Source of the DNA: Gammaproteobacteria bacterium
Lineage (GTDB): Bacteria > Pseudomonadota > Gammaproteobacteria > Steroidobacterales > Foliamicaceae
DNA: 64,000 nt
Direction of reading: 5' to 3'
Assembly (NCBI GenBank): GCA_026708965.1
Contig: JAPOTY010000013.1
Span: 20,722 to 84,721 of the forward strand
The translations under genes and the position numbers were made by a program. Below are positions 48,187 through 55,717 of this stretch, piece by piece. The notes beneath the pieces were generated by a model, which saw only the letters and a program-made list of their open reading frames with translations, did not search any database and was not told where the DNA came from. Every line of letters begins with the position of its first letter. Position 1 is the first letter of the stretch.

Positions 48187-50022
48187 TCAGGATTCCGCTG
48201 CTCGTGCGAGCCGTTCAGGGTCCCAGATCTGCTCGGCAAGTTTTGTGTAAAGATGCTGGCGCGCTTCAAGGTCGCCTTTGCGAAATTCGGGATGAGCCTT
48301 GAAAGCGAGTTTGCTGGAGTGGATAAACTGTTTGAATCCCGGGTCTCGCTCGTAGGCTTCCTCGTGAAGGCTTCGCGCCAGCAAGTTCTGCTTCAGGTAA
48401 TGATGGCGCTTCTTTTCATAGGGCAGGTCGCCATAACTGGCGTTATCGCTCTTGGGCAAGAGCAATAGACCTCCAATGCGATTGCGAAATTGGGCGAAAT
48501 CGTTGGGATGGTCGAATTCGTCGGAATGATCTTCGAAATGATCTGCCCAGACGTGCTCGATTTCGTAGACATTTTTACCGCCCCTGCCCATGTAGTCTCT
48601 AAAGTGGGAGTTATGCCCTGACGAGGTTTCCACGTAATCGGTAAGGCGAGCGAGCAATCGATGTATCTGGGGGCGATTCGTGCCATGCAAGTGAAACCGG
48701 TCATTGGTTGCGAAAATTTCCTTCTCTGACTCTAAGCGCTCCATGAGGAGATCAGCGAGGTTCCGCGCGTCCTTGCCACGGATTTCTCGCATGGTGGTGA
48801 ACATGGCGTGCCGCATAGTTGAATAACTGATGGATCGAAAGTTCCAGATTCGCCGTGCGATCAAGATGTCGAGGTAAGTCGAGACGATGCGAAGCTTCTG
48901 CAAGATCACACATTCCGCCTCATGGCATTCCAGTGCGGCTAGAAGCACAGGGTATTGCAACGTGAAATTGCTCTGAGCGCAGTAGTGGATGGCCTCCAAG
49001 CCCTCCTTTATCTCCTTTGCAGCTTCCCGCAGGCGCGAGTACCAGCGCCCATAGAAGGCGAAGTTGACTTCAATGAAACGGAAGAAATCGTCACTCGACG
49101 ACAGGCCCAAATCCTCCTTATTATCGCGTACCCAGCGGTGAAACTCTGTGCCGATCAGGTCGAAATCACGTGGTTCGGCGTTTCGCTTTGGTTCGCGGAT
49201 ACTGTTCGCAAACTGGCTGCGCAACCATGCTTTGATGGCATCAGCATCCTCTTCCTTGCCAATTTTTTTGAGGTACGCAACCTGATTTCGCCAAAATTGG
49301 TTGGCCTCGTCGCGACGCTCGGGATCCTGAATGTTTGCAAGAATGTAGCCCTTGAGCATGTCAGTGGGCGTAAGGGAAAGCCCTCGATCGTTCATGGTCT
49401 CGAAGATTGTGTAAGCATCGGCATCGGACTGGGCGCTGATCTCGACTATGTATACGTTCTCGATCAACCAGTCTGAGAAGTAGGGAAGAGCTTCTTTGGC
49501 CAGTTCATCGGGAAACGAATCTGTGATGTCCTGAAAGCGACGAACAATGTTTGTTACCGACTCGGGCTGTCCTGCTTCGTCGAAAGAATTGCCGTTGAAC
49601 AGGGCCTCCATGCATTTGACTCGCTCTTCCACATCAATATTGAACGAGCGGGTACCGTAATGCGTTGAGAAAATCAAACTGGCGATTTTTGTCTGTTCAT
49701 CCTTATCGTCTTCTAGCAGCCTATAAACGTGGATGAGCAGGAGCGTGAGGGTGGTTAGTCGTTGCTGGCCGTCGATGATGAAATTTTTGCTCTCCTTCTT
49801 GCTGATAATGATGGATCCAAGGAAATAGTGACTGTAATTCTCAACTTCGTTGCGCTCGTGACTCTTGTTGTAGTTGTCGCCGAATCTTTCCGCGAGGTCA
49901 TCAATCAATTCCGTAACCTGCTTCCTCCCCCAACGGTACTCGCGCTGATAGTATTCGATGGCGAACTTCTTCTCGCCAAGTAAGGAACGTAGTTTTTTTG
50001 CTTTGCTTTGGATTTCTTCCAC
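48187..50022 (-). CDS. DUF262/DUF1524 protein, GmrSD-like restriction nuclease
   Basis: This 611-residue protein combines DUF262 at the N-terminus with DUF1524 at the C-terminus, as in GmrSD, a type IV enzyme that cuts modified phage DNA. DUF262 signs are FAIEYYQREYRWG, FIIDGQQRLTTLTLLLIHVY and FETMNDRGLSLTPTDMLKGY; the DQQR-type motif and the later Asn/Asp pair are thought to bind nucleotide. DUF1524 carries the HNH-like EIEHVWADHF and NRIGGLLLLPKSDNASYGDL. The gene is visibly lower in GC than the core genes, which suggests transfer. The 259-base gap to the methylase-nuclease gene holds no clear gene. Confidence 0.88.
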   Translation of the reverse strand: MEEIQSKAKKLRSLLGEKKFAIEYYQREYRWGRKQVTELIDDLAERFGDNYNKSHERNEVENYSHYFLGSIIISKKESKNFIIDGQQRLTTLTLLLIHVYRLLEDDKDEQTKIASLIFSTHYGTRSFNIDVEERVKCMEALFNGNSFDEAGQPESVTNIVRRFQDITDSFPDELAKEALPYFSDWLIENVYIVEISAQSDADAYTIFETMNDRGLSLTPTDMLKGYILANIQDPERRDEANQFWRNQVAYLKKIGKEEDADAIKAWLRSQFANSIREPKRNAEPRDFDLIGTEFHRWVRDNKEDLGLSSSDDFFRFIEVNFAFYGRWYSRLREAAKEIKEGLEAIHYCAQSNFTLQYPVLLAALECHEAECVILQKLRIVSTYLDILIARRIWNFRSISYSTMRHAMFTTMREIRGKDARNLADLLMERLESEKEIFATNDRFHLHGTNRPQIHRLLARLTDYVETSSGHNSHFRDYMGRGGKNVYEIEHVWADHFEDHSDEFDHPNDFAQFRNRIGGLLLLPKSDNASYGDLPYEKKRHHYLKQNLLARSLHEEAYERDPGFKQFIHSSKLAFKAHPEFRKGDLEARQHLYTKLAEQIWDPERLARAAES

Positions 50023-50045
50023 GAGTTACGCCTCATGAATCTGTG

Positions 50046-50559
50046 AATCGCCCCGGGTTTACCGGAGGCTGATTTGTTTGAGTCAGGCCACCATGGTTGA
50101 TCCTGCCAGTTGCCAATAATACTCGTCCTCTTTTTCTGTCGGTGGTCGGTTTGAGGTGGTCCTAGTTCACAGGACAGTCTGATGACTGATTTAAGGTGTG
50201 TCCGTGTTGATTTGCAGCCCTCGATTTCCAGAGCCTATGCTTGATGCGGCCTCATTCGTCCGCCTCAACTCCTTGTTCTCCTTCTCCAAGGCCCTCAGAC
50301 GCGCCCGACTCTCCGAGGCCATGCCGCCCTGACGACCCGTGTCGATCTCCATCCGCCTCGCCCAGCCGAGCGGCGTCTCCGGCGCGCATCCAATCTTGCT
50401 CGCGATCGCTGCCCGCGCCGCCCATCGCAACCGGTAATACCTCTCGTGCTCAAACGGCGTTCGTACGGCTCGTTCCCTGGTCTCCGGGGAATAACGCTTC
50501 GCTTTGTGCATGCTCCAATCCTCTCAAGATCCGGAGCCTCCGGTAAACCCGGGGCGATT
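50046..50559. mobile_element. Internally deleted IS3-type element with perfect 25-bp terminal repeats
   Basis: A perfect 25-bp inverted repeat (50046-50070 and 50535-50559) bounds a 514-base element. Inside, on the minus strand, is a damaged IS3-type OrfA; the OrfB integrase part is missing. The element is too short for an autonomous IS3 member and behaves like a MITE derivative. Exact target duplications are not evident, although CTCATG occurs near both ends. Confidence 0.8.
50191..50511 (-). pseudogene. IS3-family OrfA transposase remnant
   Basis: The 106-residue frame starts KRYSPETRERAVRTPFEHER and continues with an HTH-like KIGCAPETPLGWARRMEID and a heptad-like LRALEKENKELRRTNE, the plan of IS3-type OrfA. 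Several usually conserved positions are altered (for example the W-x-A-I-x-S-I-A region), and the C-terminus runs out into unrelated sequence. It is presumed inactive. Confidence 0.8.
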
Positions 50560-50716
50560 TACTCATGGCCTGTTGAAATAGCCTTGATTTGCCGATGATT
50601 TCGGGTTGACATCTGTGCTGGCGAGCGCATCATATGAACTTGCGGTTGGGAAGGCTTTGGTTTCAAGGTCTGCTGGGGCCAAGTGCCCCACCCGGCTGCT
50701 TTATTTTCGCGCCGTT

Positions 50717-51070
50717 ATGTACATTCTCTATCTTGACGGCTCTGGATCCGTAAAGAACCCTGGCGAACGGCATTTCATCCTTGCCGTTGTTGCCGTGTTT
50801 GAACGCCAGATATACCACCTTATATCCAAGGCGGATCAATTCGTTGCAGCGCTCGGTCTTGGTCATGCGGCAGATATTGAATTGCACGCAAGCCCGATGG
50901 CGAACGGGAAAAGATGGCCTTGGAAAGGATTGGAGCGAAGAATCCGCCTTGAAACAATTGAACGCGGCTTAAGCTTGCTTCATGGCTTGGTTCATCGTAA
51001 ATCCGCTGCGGAAGATTGTTATTGTCCGGCATGTATGTCGAGGTCGCTAAGGGCTGTGCATGCGGGTTGA
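50717..51070 (+). pseudogene. Truncated DUF3800-family gene
   Basis: The first 90 residues (MYILYLDGSGSVKNPGERHF, then ILAVVAVFERQIYHLISKAD and DIELHASPMANGKRWPWKGL) match the N-terminal half of DUF3800 proteins, a family of predicted RNase H-like enzymes often found in defence and mobile regions. The family is normally over 200 residues; here the frame leaves the family pattern after about residue 95 and stops at 117. An earlier in-frame start at 50606 adds unrelated residues. It lies beside the IS3-type element, which suggests decay after transposition. Confidence 0.7.
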
Positions 51071-51087
51071 CGCTTGCTTCGGGTGAT

Positions 51088-51558
51088 TCAGCTGAAGTTG
51101 GGATCGACGGAGTTTTCGTAGAGTTTGCGCATGTAGAGGATGGGCGCCAGCGGGGCTTCGGCGTAGCGGCAGAAGCGCCAGCCTTCGGGGAGTTTGCGGA
51201 ATAGCGCCACGGCGCGGTTGTCGGCGCCCACGGGCTTGTCGTAGCCCTCGGCCACTGCGTCCCAGTGGAACTGGTAGGAAACCCAGGCCAAGTCGTCGCT
51301 CAGCGGCGCCGCATGAAGATCCCAGAGGCGCATTTTCAGCCGTGGGATCATTGCCATGGTCTGGTCCCAATAGGCGCGGATGGCCTCCCAGTCGCGCAGG
51401 GGCTGTTCGATTTCCTCGGGCAAGTAGAAGGGGTGGGGGTCGGAAGTGTCCCAGAGATCGGCCATGGCCTTCAGATCCATGCGGTTCCAGTGATGCTGGA
51501 GTTGCTGAAGCACCGCGCTGATTTCCTCGGCAAGTTGCGTTTGTGATTGTGTGTTCAT
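51088..51558 (-). CDS. NTF2/SnoaL-like protein
   Basis: The 156-residue protein has the cone-shaped NTF2-like fold pattern: helix LQQLQHHWNRMDLKAMADLW, the DTSDPHPFYLPEEIEQPL region and alternating strands such as MRLWDLHAAPLSDDLAWVSY and GWRFCRYAEAPLAPILYMRK. This fold hosts enzymes and ligand-binding proteins, and the function cannot be assigned. I chose the ATG at 51558; the open frame extends upstream through the hairpin repeat and is not credible there. It converges on the truncated DUF3800 gene. Confidence 0.8.
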   Translation of the reverse strand: MNTQSQTQLAEEISAVLQQLQHHWNRMDLKAMADLWDTSDPHPFYLPEEIEQPLRDWEAIRAYWDQTMAMIPRLKMRLWDLHAAPLSDDLAWVSYQFHWDAVAEGYDKPVGADNRAVALFRKLPEGWRFCRYAEAPLAPILYMRKLYENSVDPNFS

Positions 51559-51616
51559 CGCTTCATTATGCCGCTTGATGCCTGCGGTTTCAGGGTTGCG
51601 GGCTGGAGCTGGAGTC

Positions 51617-51725
51617 GGCCATTTCTTTGCTCCCTTCCTCCGGGAGACGCGCAAGTCCATCCATGGAGCTTGGTTCCGGCATCCTGCCTCCAACACTCCC
51701 GGAGGAAGGGGGCAAAGAAATGGCC
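51617..51725. repeat. Dispersed hairpin repeat, copy C
   Basis: A 30-bp inverted repeat (51617-51646 with 51696-51725) pairs with one G-T wobble. The 49-base loop contains CCATGGAGCTTGG and CGGCATCCTGCCTCCAACA, matching the other copies. It fills most of the gap between the NTF2-like gene and the 42-residue frame at 51833. Confidence 0.9.
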
Positions 51726-51794
51726 AAAGGCCATCGCAAACTGTGGCGGTCGAAAGCAAGCAGGCAAGTTCGCGGAAACAGTGCGGCGGCGCAC

Positions 51795-51800
51795 TACAAT
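51795..51800 (+). promoter_or_regulatory. Candidate -10 element before the flavin reductase cluster
   Basis: TACAAT is followed 33 bases later by ATG 51833, with a strong ribosome-binding stretch GGAGGGG at 51821-51827. No clear -35 hexamer is seen. It would drive the small frame and the four genes downstream. Confidence 0.35.
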
Positions 51801-51832
51801 GGCCGGAGGTTTCAAGACACGGAGGGGTTTTC

Positions 51833-51961
51833 ATGATGATATCGGCTTTCGATCCGCTGGATGCGGCGCGCAACCTGCATCCGCGTCTTGATCCGCGCAG
51901 GATCGAAATGGCGCGCCTGCTCGGAGCCGCACGGGCCAAGTCCGGGCCGCGCAGGCGCTGA
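51833..51961 (+). CDS. Small 42-residue protein of unknown function
   Basis: This short frame (MMISAFDPLDAARNLHPRLD, then RRIEMARLLGAARAKSGPRRR) has a good ribosome-binding site (GGAGGGG) and ends 5 bases before the flavin reductase start, so it looks like the first gene of that cluster. It is predicted to be a short amphipathic helix with a basic tail. No family is recognised. Alternatively it could be a leader peptide. Confidence 0.5.
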   Translation: MMISAFDPLDAARNLHPRLDPRRIEMARLLGAARAKSGPRRR

Positions 51962-51966
51962 TTCGC

Positions 51967-52917
51967 GTGGCTGGCCAGGTTCAATCGAAGGGATTTCGAG
52001 CGGCGCTGGGGCAGTTCGCCACCGGGGTCACGGTGGTGACGACGCGCACGGCCGCCGGCGAGCGCATCGGATTGACCGCCAACAGCTTCAACTCGGCATC
52101 GCTGGACCCGCCCATGGTGCTCTGGAGCCTCAAGAACGATTCACAGAACTTCGGCGTGTTCGCCGCGGCCAGCCATTTTGCGGTCAATGTGCTGGCTGCC
52201 GACCAGGTGGAAGTGTCGCAGCGCTTCTCGCGCAGCGTGGAGGACCGGTTCTCCGGGCTCGAATGCAGCGAAGGCATTGGCGGCCTGCCGCTCATCGCTG
52301 GCTGCGCGGCGACTTTTCAGTGCCGCAACGTGCATCGCTACAGCGGCGGCGATCACGCGATCTTCGTGGGCGAGGTGCTGGAATTCGAGGTCAGCGAGCG
52401 CACCGCGCTGGTATTTCATCGCGGCGATTACACGGTGACTCTGCCGCGTTCGACCGCCGTCGCCGGCGATGAAATTGCCGGCGGCTACGTCGATGACTTT
52501 CTACTGCCTCTGCTGGCCCGGGCTTACCGGCTGTTCGGATTGCCCTTCTACGAGCACCTCAACGAGCGAGGCATTCCACGCGACGAATGGCGGGTGCTCG
52601 CCACGCTCAGCGACCAGAGCTGCACCCGCGACGAGCTGGGCTGGATCATCCGCATGCCCGGCGAAGTCCTCGATTCCACCATCGCATCGCTGCGTCGGCG
52701 CGGACTGATCGCAGATGCCGGGCCGCGGCCTGAAGGCGGCGCCCTCAAGCTGGTATGCACGCCCGCGGGCAGCCGCCGCGTGATCGAATTGCTGGCCGTG
52801 GCCAAGGCGCGCGAGGCGGACGTGCTGTCCGATTTGCCGGAACTGGAGCAGCAGGATTTCAAGCGCATGCTAAGGAGCATGATTTCTCGGCTCGCGGGCA
52901 GCGAACGTCCCCGTTGA
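51967..52917 (+). CDS. Flavin reductase fused to a MarR-like domain (HPA hydroxylase C1-like)
   Basis: Residues 1-165 form the FMN-binding split barrel of flavin reductases (FRAALGQFATGVTVVTTRTA, then GLTANSFNSASLDPPMVLWS and SHFAVNVLAADQ). Residues about 185-316 resemble a MarR winged helix (RDEWRVLATLSDQSCTRDEL, then STIASLRRRGLIADAGPRPE). The same two-domain plan and length occur in the C1 reductase of Acinetobacter p-hydroxyphenylacetate hydroxylase, where the MarR-like part senses substrate and speeds flavin reduction. No oxygenase gene is nearby. The start is GTG. Confidence 0.87.
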   Translation: MAGQVQSKGFRAALGQFATGVTVVTTRTAAGERIGLTANSFNSASLDPPMVLWSLKNDSQNFGVFAAASHFAVNVLAADQVEVSQRFSRSVEDRFSGLECSEGIGGLPLIAGCAATFQCRNVHRYSGGDHAIFVGEVLEFEVSERTALVFHRGDYTVTLPRSTAVAGDEIAGGYVDDFLLPLLARAYRLFGLPFYEHLNERGIPRDEWRVLATLSDQSCTRDELGWIIRMPGEVLDSTIASLRRRGLIADAGPRPEGGALKLVCTPAGSRRVIELLAVAKAREADVLSDLPELEQQDFKRMLRSMISRLAGSERPR

Positions 52918-52921
52918 ATTG

Positions 52922-54400
52922 ATGGGGCTGTTGATCTTTGCCGGATATCTGGCGCTGGTGGTGGCGCTGGGAGCGCTGGCCTCGCGAAGCCAAAGGTCCA
53001 GCGAGGATTTCTGGGTGGCGGGAAGGCGCTTCGGCCTGCCGATGCTGGTTCTGGCCAATGTGGCCGCCATCATGCATGGCGGTTCGATCCTGAGCGGCGT
53101 GGCGGCTATCGCCAATTTCGGAGGCGTGGCCGCTTTGCCGTTTCTGGCCTTTGCCCTGGGGATCGCGCTGCTGTTCTTCTTCTTTGCCCGAAAGCTGCGG
53201 CAGTCGGGCGGATTCACGCTGCCCGACTACCTGGGCGACCGCTACAACAGCAGGCCGCTGAGGGCCTGGAGCGCCATCGTGGTGGCGGTATCCAGCGTTG
53301 TGTACCTGGTGGCGCAGTTGCGGGGCATGGCTTTCATTCTTGAGAGCCTGCTCGACGTGCCTTTCCTCTGGGGCCTGGCCCTTGGCTGCGTCATCTTCGT
53401 GGGCTATGTTGCGCTGGGCGGCCTGCTTGCGGTGGTGTGGACGAATATCGCCCAGTTTTTCTTCATGTGGTGCGGGCTGTTGCTGATCGCGCCGGTTTTG
53501 CTCCAGGAAGTGGGCGGGTGGACCGCCGTGATGCTCGAGGTCGAGCAGGCTGCGCCGGGCTGGACCCGCCTCAGAGGCGTGTCCTGGGACTGGGGCTACC
53601 TTATTTCCTGGCAGATCATCTGGATGCTGGCCTATTGCACGCGCCTGGAGCTGGTCACCAAGATGTACGCCGCGCGCGATTGGCGCGTGGCGCGCCTGTC
53701 GCTGCCGTGGACCATCCTGATTGTGCTGCTGTTCCTGCTCTACGGGAACATGTACTTGGGCGCGGTCGCCAGGATCACGGTTTGGGACGGCTTGGCCTCG
53801 CCCGATCAGGCTTACGTGGCGCTGGTATCCGCCTATCTGACTCCTGCGCTGGCCGCCTTCGCGCTCACCGGCATCGCCGCCGCCGCCATGTCCACCACCG
53901 ACTCGCTGCTGCTGATGGCCGGCTCGGCGCTGGCTCACGACTTGGTGCGCAAGTGCGTGGACGAGCCCCGCGGCGTCAAGCGCGATGAACGGCGCTATGT
54001 ATGGATTTCGCGCGCCACGATCGTTGCGGTGGGGGCGCTGGCTTTTCTGCTGGCGATACCGGATGTGGCCCTTATTCTGCCGATCGTGTCCTTCGCGGTG
54101 GCCATCATCGGCGCCGCATTCTTTTTTCCGCTGATTGCCGGCATGGCAGGAAAGCGGGTCAGCGCCCAGGCCGCGCTCGCTTCTTCGGTTGGGGGCGTGC
54201 TGGTTACCGTGGCATGGATCGCGGGCGCGCTTTCCGGCCAGAACTGGGCGCAATCATTGCATCCCGGAATTCCCGGTTTGCTGGTATCGGGCGCGCTGAT
54301 CGGGCTGGTGAGCCGCTTCACGCCCCCGGCTGTGGCCGTTGGAGGCGTGGCCAGCGCGGAATTGGCGGACGGGATTGAGCCGAAGGGCGGGGCGTTATGA
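52922..54400 (+). CDS. Sodium:solute symporter (SSS family)
   Basis: The 492-residue protein has about 13 helices of the SSS family, which couples sodium to uptake of sugars, amino acids, carboxylates or urea. Helix 1 is replaced by the typical start GLLIFAGYLALVVALGALAS, then SSEDFWVAGRRFGLPML. The sodium-site region of helix 8 is ALTGIAAAAMSTTDSLLLMA with the conserved Ser/Thr pair. The substrate is unknown. The ATG at 52922 comes 4 bases after the reductase stop, and the gene's end overlaps a tiny membrane gene by 4 bases. Confidence 0.88.
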   Translation: MGLLIFAGYLALVVALGALASRSQRSSEDFWVAGRRFGLPMLVLANVAAIMHGGSILSGVAAIANFGGVAALPFLAFALGIALLFFFFARKLRQSGGFTLPDYLGDRYNSRPLRAWSAIVVAVSSVVYLVAQLRGMAFILESLLDVPFLWGLALGCVIFVGYVALGGLLAVVWTNIAQFFFMWCGLLLIAPVLLQEVGGWTAVMLEVEQAAPGWTRLRGVSWDWGYLISWQIIWMLAYCTRLELVTKMYAARDWRVARLSLPWTILIVLLFLLYGNMYLGAVARITVWDGLASPDQAYVALVSAYLTPALAAFALTGIAAAAMSTTDSLLLMAGSALAHDLVRKCVDEPRGVKRDERRYVWISRATIVAVGALAFLLAIPDVALILPIVSFAVAIIGAAFFFPLIAGMAGKRVSAQAALASSVGGVLVTVAWIAGALSGQNWAQSLHPGIPGLLVSGALIGLVSRFTPPAVAVGGVASAELADGIEPKGGAL

Positions 54401-54516
54401 TTCTTGGCCTGCCGATCGGGAGTTTTGTGGCGCAGTTGGCGCTGCCGGCGATCGTGATTGCCGTGATGTTCGCGGCCGGCTACCGGCGCGGAAAGCGCGC
54501 CAAGGGAGATGATTAA
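54397..54516 (+). CDS. 39-residue single-helix membrane protein coupled to the symporter
   Basis: The ATG overlaps the symporter TGA (ATGA), and the frame encodes one hydrophobic helix (SFVAQLALPAIVIAVMFAAG) followed by a basic cytoplasmic end (YRRGKRAKGDD). This is the form of small accessory subunits that accompany some sodium symporters, but it is shorter than the DUF4212 or YhdT types that I know. A ribosome-binding stretch for the next gene lies within its last codons. Confidence 0.65.
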   Translation: MILGLPIGSFVAQLALPAIVIAVMFAAGYRRGKRAKGDD

Positions 54517-54517
54517 G

Positions 54518-55630
54518 ATGAAACCCTTATACCCGGCGCTTCGCTCCGCTTCGGCCTGCATGGCGCTGCTGGCCCTGGCCTGCGGTTGCGCGCCGCCTCA
54601 GAGCGAAGACGGCCCGCAGTATGTTGCGGTATTGGATCCGCAGGCGGAGATATGGGCCGCTTCGGCGGAAATCACGCCCGTCGGCCCCTGGCCGCAGGGC
54701 GATCAGCGGGGCAATGCCAACACCCAAGGGCCTGGAACATGGATGCGCTGCGCGTTTCATATGAGCAAGCCGGATGCGAAAGTGTACGAGCTGTCGCACG
54801 AGCGCTCCATGGCCATGCCGCAGTCGCCGTTCTCGCCGCCGCTGGAATACGTGTACCGCCCCACGGCGGGCATTCCCTACACCGCGCATGCGTTCAACGG
54901 CGAGCACCTTGCCGGCGGAGAGCCCGGCGCGCAGGGCACCCAGATGGATGCGCTGGGGCATTTCGCCTGGCTGCCCGAGCCGTGGCTTGGCGAAGGCGAC
55001 CTGCCTGCGGATTCCGCCACCTACTACGGCGGCTATACCCAGGCCGAAGTGAAGCCAACGCCCGATTCGCCGCTGCTGAAGCTGGGCATGGAGCAGGCGC
55101 CGCCGCTGGTGACCAGCGCGCTGCTGCTGGATGCGCGCGCCCACATGGGCGGCGGCGAACCGCTGCCGCCGGGGCAGACAATCACGGCGGCGGATATCGA
55201 CGCGATGCTGGCGGCCCAGGGGCTGGTCGGACGCGGCATTCTTCCGGGCGATGTGCTCTATATTTACACCGGCTGGAGCGATCACTGGAACGAGCCTTCC
55301 TACTACGCCATGGGCCCCGGGCTGGGCTACGATGCTGCGCGAATGCTGGGCGAGAGGGGCGTGGCGCTGGTGGCGCTGGACAACCCCTTCACCGACCCCG
55401 CTAACGACGGCCAGCTCGCGGGCCAGGCCGGCCCGCCTGAAGGCACGCCCGAAGGCCTGCCTTTCGTGATTCATCACCATAACCTCACCCAGTCCGGCGT
55501 GCATAACATCCAAAACGCCAACCTTGCCGAACTGGCTGCGGACCAAGTATGGGAGTCCTGCACCATCATTCTGCCGCTGCGCTCGGTTGGCGCGTCCGGC
55601 TCCCCGGTCCGGCCTATCGCCATCGGGTAA
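54518..55630 (+). CDS. Secreted cyclase-family (kynurenine formamidase-like) metal hydrolase
   Basis: The 370-residue protein belongs to the cyclase family (PF04199), metal-dependent amide or lactone hydrolases related to kynurenine formamidase. The metal motif appears as GTQMDALGHF (the family's H-x-G-T-x-x-D-x-x-x-H with Gly-Thr-Asp-His visible). Later blocks are ILPGDVLYIYTGWSDHW and the C-terminal HHHNLTQSGVHNIQNANLAE. The N-terminus is a signal peptide (ASACMALLALACGC) with a loose lipobox, so export, perhaps as a lipoprotein, is likely. I chose ATG 54518 over 54509, which lies inside the upstream gene. Confidence 0.85.
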   Translation: MKPLYPALRSASACMALLALACGCAPPQSEDGPQYVAVLDPQAEIWAASAEITPVGPWPQGDQRGNANTQGPGTWMRCAFHMSKPDAKVYELSHERSMAMPQSPFSPPLEYVYRPTAGIPYTAHAFNGEHLAGGEPGAQGTQMDALGHFAWLPEPWLGEGDLPADSATYYGGYTQAEVKPTPDSPLLKLGMEQAPPLVTSALLLDARAHMGGGEPLPPGQTITAADIDAMLAAQGLVGRGILPGDVLYIYTGWSDHWNEPSYYAMGPGLGYDAARMLGERGVALVALDNPFTDPANDGQLAGQAGPPEGTPEGLPFVIHHHNLTQSGVHNIQNANLAELAADQVWESCTIILPLRSVGASGSPVRPIAIG

Positions 55631-55717
55631 TTCGAGGCGGTCGCGGCTTTGCCGCATCGTTCGGGTTTGCCGGCTGCCTGAATCAAGGCGACCGGCGGCA
55701 GCGGCCATAATGCGGGC

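Noticed and set aside
50036..50570. Target-site duplication CTCATG around the IS3-derived element
   Set aside because: The hexamer occurs near both ends but at unequal distances from the terminal repeats, so it may be chance.
51559..51984. N-terminal extension of the NTF2-like protein through the hairpin repeat
   Set aside because: The extension translates the inverted repeat and has no family similarity; the ATG at 51558 gives a complete NTF2-like domain.
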